Origin: JAWPNA01 sp045402695
GTDB lineage: Bacteria; Acidobacteriota; Polarisedimenticolia; JACPZX01; DASXTC01
Direction: 5' to 3'
NCBI GenBank assembly: GCA_045402695.1
Contig: JAWPNA010000480.1
Coordinates: 1 to 26,741 of the forward strand
Length of the DNA: 26,741 nt
Shown here one piece after another: positions 1 through 8,114 of this stretch (the stretch's first letter is position 1; each line of letters opens with the position of its first letter). A program made the position numbers and the translations under genes. The notes under the pieces are model-generated. The model saw only the letters and a program-made list of their open reading frames with translations, was not told the DNA's origin and made no database searches.

Positions 1-2618
1 GCCACGACCAGCACGATCGCCCCTCCCGGAAGCAGCTTGGGCACCTGGATGGAGGACTTCCCGTAGGTCGTCTCGCCTACCAGGACGGCGCCCTTTGCCT
101 CCCTGAGACTTCCGGCCAGATTCTCCGCCGAGGAGGCCGTATTGTGATCGACGAGGACCGCCACCGGCTTGGCCTCGGCGAGAAAAGGCTTGGTTACCTG
201 CGGCCTGGGCGGTTCGGCCGTGACCTTCTCCGTGCCCTGCGGCGACACAATGGTGCCCGTCTCGGTCCCGGGCTTCACGAACATCCCGGTGATCTTTGAA
301 ACGTCGGCGTCCGCGCCGCCCTGGTTGCCCCTCAAGTCGAGGATTACGCCGCTGGTACTCTTCATCTCTTCCACGGCCTTCTCCATCTCGACCGGAAACT
401 TGGGGTCGCTCAGGTTTGTCACGGCGATGTACCCGATGTTGCCCTCGAGGCGACGCGTCTCCACCGTCCTGCTCGTGCTGAGCGCCACTCCCGATTGCGA
501 GAACTCCGCAGCCTCCGATCTCGGTGAGAACAGCAATGAGAGCGTCTGGTCCGCGCTGCGAAGGCGGGTGTTCCGATCGTCGAGGCTCGAGAGCATCAGC
601 GCCGCGGCACCGAGCGCATCGGCTGTGCTGAACAGGCGTCCCTCGAAACGGTCACGCCAGGAACCCCAATCCTGACCATGGAACGTGCGGTCTTGATAGT
701 TGTCCCTCACGAACTGCCATACCATCCGGTAGATCTCGCCCGGGTCCTGAGGAAGATCCCCCGTGAGCACGGCGCGTGCCTCCTCGTTGCGCCCCGCCGC
801 CCCGTACAGCTTGGCCAGGAAAAGACGCGGGGCGCCGATCTCGTCCATCGGATCGATGGCCACGGCGCGCTCGAGGGCCTGGATCGCCTTCTGGAGATCT
901 CCTTTGTCCTTCAGCGTGGCGCCGACGATGGAGTAGCCCAGCGGATTGTCGGGCGCGAGACGAATGGCCTCCCTCCCTGCCGAGATCGCGTCCTCGACCC
1001 TGCCGGCATTGAGCAGGGTCAGGGCGAGATCGAGGTGGACGTACCGGTAATCGGGCCTCAGGTTTCTCGCGGCGCTCAGCAGGGCGATGGCCTTGTCTTG
1101 CGCGCCCTGGGACCGCAGGCTCGACGCGACGGCGACAAGAGATCTCGCGTCCTCCTTTTCCAGGTCCATGGACCTGAGGAATTCGGCCTCGGCTTCCCGC
1201 CCCCGCCCCATCGCCTGGAAGATCGCCCCCTTCACCCGCGCGCGATCGCCGGGGGACAGGCTTGCGCCTCCCTCATCGATCTGCCGCAGGGCGGCTTCAC
1301 CCACCCTTTCGTCCGTGGCGAGCAGTTCCCGCAGCACTCGCTGGGCGCCGACATCGTTGACGTCCTCCCGGACGGCGTCGAGGGCGGCTCGCCGCGCGGC
1401 GGCTCTATCCCCACGCATGTCCTCCACGAGCGCAAGCCTCACCCACGGCAGCGCGTCGGGCGGACCCTTCGAGGAGGCCCGTTTCGTGACCGCTTCGGCC
1501 GCTCGCGCCTTCTCCGGATCGAGCCCGCGCGTGGTCTTCAGAGACCCGATGTAACGCCTGTAGGCATAGAGATCCTCCCGGTTGAGATCGACCGCTCTCT
1601 GCCATGCCTTCATCTCCGACTCATGGTCGCCCGCCCTGCGAGCGCAATACGCGAGGTTGTAAAGCGCCAGGGCGCCGTAGACCGTGTCGTCACCCACGGC
1701 GGAGAGGCTGGAGGCGGCTTCGTTCCAGCGCCGCAGGTCGCGCAGCACGGCACCCTTGCGGAACTGGAGGGAAGCGTCTCGCGGGGCAAGCCGCGCCGCC
1801 TCGGTGTAGGCCTCCGTAGCGCCGGTGAGATCCGGCTTCGCTCGAAGCAGATCCCCCAGACGAGCCCATGCGGCGGCGCCCGACACGGTGTGGGCGGCCT
1901 GCCGTGCCTGATCGAGGTCCTGCTTGAGCTCCTGGATCTCACGCCGGTGGAACTTCGCCCGACTCGCGTCGGGCTGAATCTCGAGGAACTTGCTCCAGAG
2001 CTGCTCGGACTCGTCGAGCTCGCCCAGCCGCCGCCTCGAGATCGCAAGGAAGGCCAGGGCGGTCATGGCATCGGGGCGCCCCTCGAGGATGGTGGTGAAT
2101 GTTCCGGCAGCCCCCGCGAAATCCTCCAGGCCGAACTGAGCGCCGCCCAGGCCGACGAGGGCCCTCTCCCGGTTGCGCGCGTTGGGGCTCACCTCCAGCG
2201 CGCGAAGAAACCTCTCCTTCGCGGCGGCGAACTGGTATTCGGCGTTCAGCAGCTCTCCGTACCCGATCAGGCTGTCCACATGGTCGGGTTGCAGGGCGAG
2301 GATCGCGTTGTACTGATCTGCGCTTCTGAGCCAGAAGCCGGAGGATTTCAGGAGCCCGGCATACTCCAGCCGTATGTCGAGCCGGGATCGATCCACGGCC
2401 ACCGCGTGGTCGTAGTCCTCCAGCGCCTCGAAGATGGATCCACGTTTGGCCAGCTCGCGCGCCCGCGCGGCCCACTCATCCGCGGTGAGGCCCGCCTCGG
2501 GAACGGGCGCCTGAGCGAGCGCCGCTCCCGCCAGCGAGGTCATCCACAGCACGAAGAGCGCGGTGGCCAGCCCGGATGGTCTGAGGTGTGGTGGAGCGGG
2601 AATAAACGGCGGAGTCAC
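1..2618 (-). CDS. Secreted TPR-repeat protein with C-terminal S41 (Ctp/Prc-type) protease domain, 3' end outside window
   Basis: The frame is open without a stop from a GTG at 2618 to the window edge (872 residues seen). A hydrophobic stretch at about residues 17-36 ending in an Ala-rich site looks like a signal peptide, so the protein is probably exported. Residues about 40-600 are helical tandem repeats of TPR type (for example LEVSPNARNRERALVGLGG and LAPDNPLGYSIVGATLKDKG). From about residue 673 an S41 peptidase domain follows: SLDDRNTRL, GNIGYIAV, VILDLRGNQGG, then NTASSAE and GETTYGKSSIQ. Ser829, Lys854 and Gln858 keep the spacing of the Ser-Lys-Gln centre of E. coli Prc (25 and 29 residues), so the enzyme is predicted active. 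Only about 45 residues separate SLDDRN from the protease core, so the usual PDZ domain is missing. GGAGG lies 13 nt before the GTG, a long spacing, so the start is moderately sure. The substrate is unknown. Confidence 0.87.
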   Translation of the reverse strand, partial: MTPPFIPAPPHLRPSGLATALFVLWMTSLAGAALAQAPVPEAGLTADEWAARARELAKRGSIFEALEDYDHAVAVDRSRLDIRLEYAGLLKSSGFWLRSADQYNAILALQPDHVDSLIGYGELLNAEYQFAAAKERFLRALEVSPNARNRERALVGLGGAQFGLEDFAGAAGTFTTILEGRPDAMTALAFLAISRRRLGELDESEQLWSKFLEIQPDASRAKFHRREIQELKQDLDQARQAAHTVSGAAAWARLGDLLRAKPDLTGATEAYTEAARLAPRDASLQFRKGAVLRDLRRWNEAASSLSAVGDDTVYGALALYNLAYCARRAGDHESEMKAWQRAVDLNREDLYAYRRYIGSLKTTRGLDPEKARAAEAVTKRASSKGPPDALPWVRLALVEDMRGDRAAARRAALDAVREDVNDVGAQRVLRELLATDERVGEAALRQIDEGGASLSPGDRARVKGAIFQAMGRGREAEAEFLRSMDLEKEDARSLVAVASSLRSQGAQDKAIALLSAARNLRPDYRYVHLDLALTLLNAGRVEDAISAGREAIRLAPDNPLGYSIVGATLKDKGDLQKAIQALERAVAIDPMDEIGAPRLFLAKLYGAAGRNEEARAVLTGDLPQDPGEIYRMVWQFVRDNYQDRTFHGQDWGSWRDRFEGRLFSTADALGAAALMLSSLDDRNTRLRSADQTLSLLFSPRSEAAEFSQSGVALSTSRTVETRRLEGNIGYIAVTNLSDPKFPVEMEKAVEEMKSTSGVILDLRGNQGGADADVSKITGMFVKPGTETGTIVSPQGTEKVTAEPPRPQVTKPFLAEAKPVAVLVDHNTASSAENLAGSLREAKGAVLVGETTYGKSSIQVPKLLPGGAIVLVV

Positions 2619-2704
2619 GATCGCGATTTAACCTCCGGGCACCGTGTCCAAATGGGCTTGGTGAGCGGTAAAGATACCCGGAAGTCCCAACATTGTCCAC
2701 CGGC

Positions 2705-5671
2705 TCATGCCCGGCCGGCGAGGACTTCATCGAGCAGACCGGCGACTTTGTCCACATCGAAAGGCTTCTCGACCCAGGGCTTCCCCGCCCGCTCCAGGAA
2801 GTCGCGCGTCTCGGCCGACACGATGTCTCCTGTGGAGAAGACGAACCTCACCGCGAGCTCTGGCTTGAGCCGGCTGACCTCCCAGAAGAGATCCATGCCG
2901 TTCATGCCAGGCATCTTGAGATCGGTGATGACGGCGTCATACGTCTCTTCCCGGATCCTCTCCAGTGCCAGCCTTCCGCTGATCGCTGCGTCCACCCGAT
3001 GTCCTCCGGCCCGCAGGGCCTCGCACAGCACGTCCACAATCGCCTGCTCGTCGTCGACCACGAGCAGTCTCGCCGGCCCGCCCCGCGAGCGATCCTCTCC
3101 CCGCCGGCCGTACGGCATGGATGCCCCTGTCCCCGACATCGGAGTGGCGGCCTCCTGCCTGACCACGGGGAGAGCGATGCTGAAAGTGGTCCCTCCGCCA
3201 GGCGCGCTTTCCACGTAGATCTTGCCGTCGTGCTGCTCGATGATGCCGTAGCAGATCGACAAGCCGAGGCCCGTGCCCTGGCCGGTTGGCTTCGTGGTGA
3301 AAAACGGATCGAAGATCCTCTTCACGTGCTCGCCAGGGATGCCCGGACCATTGTCCGATATCTCCACGCGGATCATCCCCGCATCACTCATCGATTTCAG
3401 CGACAGCACGCCTGGCTGGTCGATCTCCTTCATGGCCTGATGCGCATTGATGATGATGTTCATGAAGACCTGCTGGAGCTGATGGAAGTCCCCCAGCGTG
3501 GGCGGCAGATCCTTCGAGAGACTCATCTCGACGGCGATGTCGTCCACGCGGAGCTGGTAGGAGCGCAGCTCCACGGTGCTTTCGATGATATCGTTGATGC
3601 TGATGGGCTGCTTCTCGGGCTTGTGCTTCCGGGCGAAAGTCAGCAGGTTCTGCACGATCCGGTGACATCGCTTGGCTTCCGAGTAGACCTTCTCGAGGCC
3701 CCGCTTGATCTTCTCATCGCACTCCTGGGAACTCAGGAGCTGCGAGTAGCCGATCACCCCCGTCAGCGGGTTGTTGAGCTCGTGTGCCACGCCGCTGATG
3801 AGCTGTCCCAGCGCCGAGAGCTTCTCCGTCTGCAGGAGCTGAATCTGCAGGGTTTCCTTCTCCTTCTCCGCTCGGCGCCGATCGCTGATGTCACGGCAGA
3901 ACCACTGCACGAGCTTCGGTTCAGCGTACCGCAAGACGCTCGAGGTCACCTCGACTGACAGGGGCGGTCCCGAGCCTCTCGATAGAGTCAGCTCGATGCT
4001 GGGGCCCGCGCCGAGGCCAACGGTGTCATCGAAGTGACGGCTCGCCCGGCCCCGCTCCTCCGCGGGATGCAGATCGGTCACCGCGCGGCCGATCAACTCC
4101 GATCGGCTCAGTCCGGTCATGGTCTCAGCCATGGCGTTGGCCTGCAGGATGCCGCCGGTGCTCGCGTCCACCAGGAAGATGGCGTCATGGGCCTTCTCCA
4201 CCATGTCGATGAACTTCTCCTCGGACTCCAGGATCTGGCGATGCATCACCCTGACGCTTGACTCCATGCGGCGGCGTTCGGTCAAATCGCGCACGATCAC
4301 CGAGACGCCTCCCGGGTCCGTCCCGGGGCCTTTGATCGGCGAGAGGGTGAGTGCCACGTCGACCGTCACGCCGTCCCGCCGCAGCATGCGCTCTTCGGCC
4401 CCCTGGATGATCTCCCCGTCTTTCGCCCTTTCCACGATCTGCATCGTCTTCTCGAGGCTGTCCGGCGCCGGGAGATCGAGAAACGACCGTCCGATGATCT
4501 CGCCCGCGCGGTACTCCGTGAGGCGCTCCATCCCCTGGTTCCACCGGACGATCCTTCCGTCGATGTCGAGTGCGAGAATGCCGTCGCCCGCGCCGCCGAT
4601 CAGGTTCTCGAGATAGTCGCGCGTCTCCTCGGTCTGCTGGAGGTACCGGGCTTTTTCCATCACGAGGGCAAGCTGCCCCCCGAGCGTTTCCATGAGGCTC
4701 ACGTCCTCACTGTCGAACGCGTTCAGTTCCCGGGCGTTGACGTCCAGGACACCCACGAGCGTCTCGCCGGCGAGAAGCGGGATGCACAGCTCGGCTAGAA
4801 CGCCGCCCACAAGGCCGACGTAGTCCGGCTCGACTGACGTATCGTTGCAGCAGACGGTGCGCCGGTCCCTCGCTACCCGGCCGACGATGCCGCGATCGAC
4901 TTCCTGTCTGTAGCCCTGCGGCACTTCGATCTCGACTTGCGCGTGGTGAGCCCGATGCACGAGGTGCCGGCCGTCGTCGGAGAGAATCGCCACGCACGCG
5001 CAGTAGTAGCCGTACTCATCCACGACGCAGCGAACGGCGATCTGAAGCGCCTCATCGAGGTGTGGAGCCTCGAACACTTTCCTGCAGATTTCCGTTATGC
5101 GCTGGATCTTGACGCTCTTGCGACGGACTTCCTCATATAGATTGACGCCCTGCAAGAAGTTCGCAAGGTGCTCGCACAGGATTTCAAACAAAGCCACATC
5201 GGAGGGCGTGAAAATTTCCGTCTGGCGGCTTTCGATGTTCAGCAGGCCGATGGTGCGCTCTCCCGTCCTGATCGGAATGCACAGCGCCGCGCGGCTCAAG
5301 GGCGCCATCGGGGATGCGCCGCGCGCTTCGCGCTGAAGGTTGTTGGACATGTAGGCCGCGCCCGTCCGAAGCACATGGGCGAGGGCCCCGGCAGGCGCCA
5401 GAAGGCCCGTTAGCGCGGTGTCCTTCTCTCCTTCTCCGGCAATCGCCATGGCCTTGATGCAGCCGCGCCCCGGATCATGCTCGAAGATGCTTACATGGGA
5501 AAATGTCTTGACTTCCCGGTAGATGGTGTCCACCAACAGCCTGAAGAATGTGGCCGGGTCGAGAGACCGCGAGGCCTGCTTGATAATGTTGAGAACGAGG
5601 GTGAGTTGCTCGGCGCGAAGCCCTTCCCGCTCGGCTTGCCTGATCTGGGTGAGCCTGCTGAGCCTTTCCAT
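2705..5671 (-). CDS. Hybrid sensor histidine kinase, GAF-GAF-PAS-PAS-HisKA-HATPase-REC
   Basis: This is a 988-residue multi-sensor kinase with no obvious membrane segment, so probably cytoplasmic. Approximate order: GAF 35-175, GAF 200-340, PAS 360-465, PAS 485-597, HisKA 612-680, HATPase 727-838 and a receiver domain 867-985. The phospho-acceptor His630 lies in VAHELNNPL. The ATP site shows the N box (NIIINAHQA), DNGPGIP and GTGLGLS. The receiver keeps the acidic pair in VVDDE, phospho-acceptor Asp917 in VITDLKMPG and Lys969 in EKPF. The frame is open to a GTG at 5746, but ATG 5671 is preferred because GAGGA sits 6 nt upstream. The attached receiver suggests a phosphorelay. No output partner is adjacent; an orphan receiver lies at 9573-10004. 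The ligand cannot be inferred from sequence. Confidence 0.95.
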   Translation of the reverse strand: MERLSRLTQIRQAEREGLRAEQLTLVLNIIKQASRSLDPATFFRLLVDTIYREVKTFSHVSIFEHDPGRGCIKAMAIAGEGEKDTALTGLLAPAGALAHVLRTGAAYMSNNLQREARGASPMAPLSRAALCIPIRTGERTIGLLNIESRQTEIFTPSDVALFEILCEHLANFLQGVNLYEEVRRKSVKIQRITEICRKVFEAPHLDEALQIAVRCVVDEYGYYCACVAILSDDGRHLVHRAHHAQVEIEVPQGYRQEVDRGIVGRVARDRRTVCCNDTSVEPDYVGLVGGVLAELCIPLLAGETLVGVLDVNARELNAFDSEDVSLMETLGGQLALVMEKARYLQQTEETRDYLENLIGGAGDGILALDIDGRIVRWNQGMERLTEYRAGEIIGRSFLDLPAPDSLEKTMQIVERAKDGEIIQGAEERMLRRDGVTVDVALTLSPIKGPGTDPGGVSVIVRDLTERRRMESSVRVMHRQILESEEKFIDMVEKAHDAIFLVDASTGGILQANAMAETMTGLSRSELIGRAVTDLHPAEERGRASRHFDDTVGLGAGPSIELTLSRGSGPPLSVEVTSSVLRYAEPKLVQWFCRDISDRRRAEKEKETLQIQLLQTEKLSALGQLISGVAHELNNPLTGVIGYSQLLSSQECDEKIKRGLEKVYSEAKRCHRIVQNLLTFARKHKPEKQPISINDIIESTVELRSYQLRVDDIAVEMSLSKDLPPTLGDFHQLQQVFMNIIINAHQAMKEIDQPGVLSLKSMSDAGMIRVEISDNGPGIPGEHVKRIFDPFFTTKPTGQGTGLGLSICYGIIEQHDGKIYVESAPGGGTTFSIALPVVRQEAATPMSGTGASMPYGRRGEDRSRGGPARLLVVDDEQAIVDVLCEALRAGGHRVDAAISGRLALERIREETYDAVITDLKMPGMNGMDLFWEVSRLKPELAVRFVFSTGDIVSAETRDFLERAGKPWVEKPFDVDKVAGLLDEVLAGRA

Positions 5672-5728
5672 ACGTTTCCTCGGCCGCTGCGTGGCTCGAC
5701 CGTCGAGAGAGGCGTTGATCGTGCCTCC

Positions 5729-5744
5729 GCGCACACCTGTGCGC
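5729..5744. promoter_or_regulatory. Perfect 7-bp inverted repeat upstream of the hybrid kinase
   Basis: GCGCACA-CC-TGTGCGC is a perfect palindrome with a 2-bp centre, 58 nt upstream of the preferred kinase ATG and spanning the alternative GTG start. It could be an operator or a hairpin in the leader. The binding protein is unknown, and in GC-rich DNA such repeats can arise by chance. Confidence 0.35.
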
Positions 5745-5885
5745 ACGGAGACCAGCGCCGGCTAAGATGCGCCGCGCGCCCGCGGAAAGCCAGCCCCGGC
5801 GGCGTGTTGCGGCTGTCGGTGTTGTCCGTCTTCATTCGGTGTTTATCGTCGTGTTCAGGATACGGTCAGGCGCGCGCGCGTCGGG

Positions 5886-6089
5886 TCACTGACCGCGAGC
5901 CATCTCCAGAAGGCGCCTCAGGATTAGGCGCACTTCCTGCTCGGTGACCTGATTCTCGGAGTGACCCATGCCGAGCAGCTCGGCGCGGATGTCGCGCGAG
6001 GAGAAGCTCATCACGGCTTCCCCATCCGCGAGGCAGCGCCGGGCACGTTCCCAGAGGAGCCAGCAGACATCTCCCGAAAGACGGCGCAT
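5886..6089 (-). CDS. Small hypothetical protein (67 aa) downstream of the SprT-like gene
   Basis: A short frame ends at 5886 with a charged, helix-prone C-terminus (EVRLILRRLLEMARGQ). I chose ATG 6089 because AGGA lies 4 nt upstream; the frame is open further up to 6302, but that would overlap the SprT-like gene extensively. It begins 52 nt after that gene's stop, so the two are probably co-transcribed. I recognise no domain. It could be a small helical regulatory or accessory protein, or a longer protein translated by coupling from a non-ATG start near 6142. Confidence 0.5.
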   Translation of the reverse strand: MRRLSGDVCWLLWERARRCLADGEAVMSFSSRDIRAELLGMGHSENQVTEQEVRLILRRLLEMARGQ

Positions 6090-6141
6090 CGCATCCTGGG
6101 GCAAACCCCTCTCGACGCGCTGCCGGAGCAGCGGATCGATT

Positions 6142-6822
6142 TCAGGTTGCGCGCAGGAACCGCCAGAGGTTGGCGCTCTCCCAGCGCAGGGCGGATCTGT
6201 AGAAGTGGAACTGCCGCTCTTCGTGGCGGAACCTCGGGGAATGGAGACTTCGCCTTCCATTCGGCGCCTCCCTGAATCCGATCGACGCGTGCAGCATCTC
6301 ATGATACACGATGTAGTCCACGAAGAAACCAGGGACGAATGAGCGATCGAGCGACGGGTTCACGCGGATGATACGCCTTGCCTTGTCATAGGACCCGAAG
6401 TCGATCGAGTAGCGCCTGTGTTTCTGGTTCGATTTCCCCCACGTGATCGCCACCCGGAGCCTTCCGTCGAAGTATCGCCGGTTCAGGCGGTCGTACACTT
6501 CTCTCAGATCGAAGTGGAATCCCCGGTGGGAGAGATTGATGGAAACCCGATAGCGCGGCCTGCCGCCGATGCGGTGCGCGTTGGCGCGGATGTGGCGGTT
6601 AAGTTCCCTGTGGCACGCCTGGGTCGGCCTGCAGATGAACTGTGCCAAGGCTCGCACGACGTCGGGTGGGGCGTCCAGGAACATGTGGTGGACGCGGACA
6701 TTCACCAACCCCCAACTGCCCGGCGTGACGTACACCATGGAGGAGCGGTTGTTCGTCACGGTCAGCGAGATGACCTTGCCGGTCAGCCGCTGGAGACGCC
6801 TTCTGATCTCGACTTCCGCCAT
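6142..6822 (-). CDS. SprT-like zinc metalloprotein
   Basis: The 226-residue protein carries a zinc-metallopeptidase motif HEMLH (His174, Glu175, His178) and a third likely ligand, His194, in LHSPRF. This matches the HExxH...H-S-P-x-F pattern of SprT/Spartan-like proteins. A preceding block (LREVYDRLNRRYFDGRLRVAITWG) is also typical of the SprT-like domain, where it reads roughly Y..lN..yFdg.L....i.W. Family members are zinc proteases; the eukaryotic Spartan branch cleaves DNA-protein crosslinks, but most bacterial members are uncharacterised. The N-terminal 95 residues are not recognised. An upstream ATG at 6963 is preceded closely by GGGAGG and would add 47 residues of low-complexity appearance, so the start is uncertain. 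It is followed by a small gene on the same strand. Confidence 0.8.
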   Translation of the reverse strand: MAEVEIRRRLQRLTGKVISLTVTNNRSSMVYVTPGSWGLVNVRVHHMFLDAPPDVVRALAQFICRPTQACHRELNRHIRANAHRIGGRPRYRVSINLSHRGFHFDLREVYDRLNRRYFDGRLRVAITWGKSNQKHRRYSIDFGSYDKARRIIRVNPSLDRSFVPGFFVDYIVYHEMLHASIGFREAPNGRRSLHSPRFRHEERQFHFYRSALRWESANLWRFLRAT

Positions 6823-6994
6823 GCCCGGCACCCGCGAACGCTCGTCCCGGCTTCCCGCAAAGCAGCCCACTCCAAGTGCCCGCTCTCGGGGCCCCTGGCT
6901 CCAACACGCTGGGGAGAAGAGGGTGAACCGCTCTGGCCGGGGTGCCCGAAATATACCGCACATTCCCTCCCACCGTAAGGCCCGAAATGGTTTT

Positions 6995-7030
6995 TTTCTA
7001 GGCGTTTAAGTTGTTATATTTCAATAACTT
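6995..7030 (-). promoter_or_regulatory. Putative promoter and AT-rich inverted repeat upstream of the SprT-like gene
   Basis: This AT-rich island stands out in GC-rich DNA. Reading minus, TTGAAA (7024-7019) and TAGAAA (7000-6995) are separated by 18 nt, a plausible sigma-70 type promoter. The -35 lies inside an inverted repeat, AAGTTGTT (7008-7015) with AATAACTT (7023-7030), which pairs over 8 bp with one G-T pair and could be an operator. Predicted transcription would start near 6988. Confidence 0.4.
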
Positions 7031-7091
7031 GCGTGGAAACATGATTAGCGGAACCACCTACCTGGCCGGTGCCACGTGCCGGCGCTGCACA

Positions 7092-7925
7092 TCAGAAGAG
7101 CCAGACAACCGATCCCTGGAGATGGATGTCGGCCGACCCGTTGGAGAGACCGCCGCCCAGCGCTCCCCTGATCATCATCCCCTCGCCGGGCTTGAACTCG
7201 AAGCCCCCCAGGAGCCGGGAATCGTTGTCGAGCCCCTCGTATCTCTCCGTCTCCAGCGCCCACTCCGCAGTCAGCGCCAGCTTCTCGGTCGCGGGGAACA
7301 GCGCGGCTCCTCCGATCAGAATCGAGTTCTTGCCCTCGAGCTCGAGATCGCCGAAACCGGGATCCTGGTTGATGCGCAATCCAGCGTTGCCCGCAAGGCT
7401 GAGATGCCTGAAGTCCTTACGGATGCCGGCGAAGAACTCGACGTCCGTTTCTCCGGTGCCGAGGAATTTGTCCTCGTCGCCGGTCGGGGCCGACAGGAGA
7501 AGGCCGAGCGAGATTTTCACCGGATCGGATACTACCGAGAACTTCCCCCAGAGATCGAGATCTGTGAGGCCCGTGTCGCTGCCGCCGCCTTCCGGGTCAC
7601 GGCGCACCAGCCCGATGCGGGCGCCGAACTCGAAGTCCTCCGCCACGTTGAGCGCGAAGACGGGGCCGACCCTCAGGGAGCCCGACTCCGATCCACTTCC
7701 ATCGTTCTCGACAAAAGCGGGCTGATTGCCAAGGTAGATCCCCTGCCCTTCCAACCAGTAGGAGGGAACGATTGCGGCGTCTTCGATGAATCGCATGAAC
7801 AGTCGATTCTCATCGGTGATCTTATTGCGCACCGCGGGCTGAGTCGTCTGGGCCTGCGACGCCCCGCACACGAGCAGGTCGATCAGGAGTAGTCCCAAGC
7901 CAGCCACTGTGAAGCGAGCCTTCAT
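7092..7925 (-). CDS. Outer-membrane beta-barrel protein, transporter / phenol-MetA-pathway-like (PF13557-type)
   Basis: The 277-residue protein starts at ATG 7925, with GGAGG 7 nt upstream. It has a clear N-terminal signal peptide (about residues 1-26, ending ASQAQ). The rest alternates short amphipathic strands and ends in VVWLF, with a C-terminal aromatic residue as in outer-membrane barrels. The segments LSAPTGDED and LGTGETDVE resemble the signature of the PF13557 family (MetA-pathway of phenol degradation, putative outer-membrane transporters). This places it in the outer membrane; the transported substrate is unknown. It is transcribed alone between a sigma-factor gene and the SprT-like gene. 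A frame extension to 8063 exists but adds residues ahead of the signal peptide and is not favoured. Confidence 0.8.
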   Translation of the reverse strand: MKARFTVAGLGLLLIDLLVCGASQAQTTQPAVRNKITDENRLFMRFIEDAAIVPSYWLEGQGIYLGNQPAFVENDGSGSESGSLRVGPVFALNVAEDFEFGARIGLVRRDPEGGGSDTGLTDLDLWGKFSVVSDPVKISLGLLLSAPTGDEDKFLGTGETDVEFFAGIRKDFRHLSLAGNAGLRINQDPGFGDLELEGKNSILIGGAALFPATEKLALTAEWALETERYEGLDNDSRLLGGFEFKPGEGMMIRGALGGGLSNGSADIHLQGSVVWLF

Positions 7926-8114
7926 CTCACATCCTCCAATGCGCAAGGTGTTGTGTCGGGCGATCCGGGCCGGGCGGGGAAGAGCCGGACCTGCCTTGCT
8001 CTTCACTTTTCTTCGGCGCACCATGCACGGCATCAGCGGCTTCCCGCGACGCGCGGAGTGCACAAGGCCGCATCATGGTAGTCGAGTGGGGAGAAGGCCG
8101 CAAGAGCGGGGTTT

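Noticed and set aside
678..3218. An 846-codon open frame on the plus strand
   Set aside because: It is antisense to the TPR-S41 and kinase genes, which show clear domains; the frame is a by-product of high GC content and has no recognisable motif.
5870..5882. CG dinucleotide run near 5870-5882
   Set aside because: It is short and expected in GC-rich intergenic DNA; no repeat unit of interest.
7011..7892. A 293-codon plus-strand frame
   Set aside because: It is the antisense of the outer-membrane protein gene, which has a signal peptide and a good ribosome binding site.
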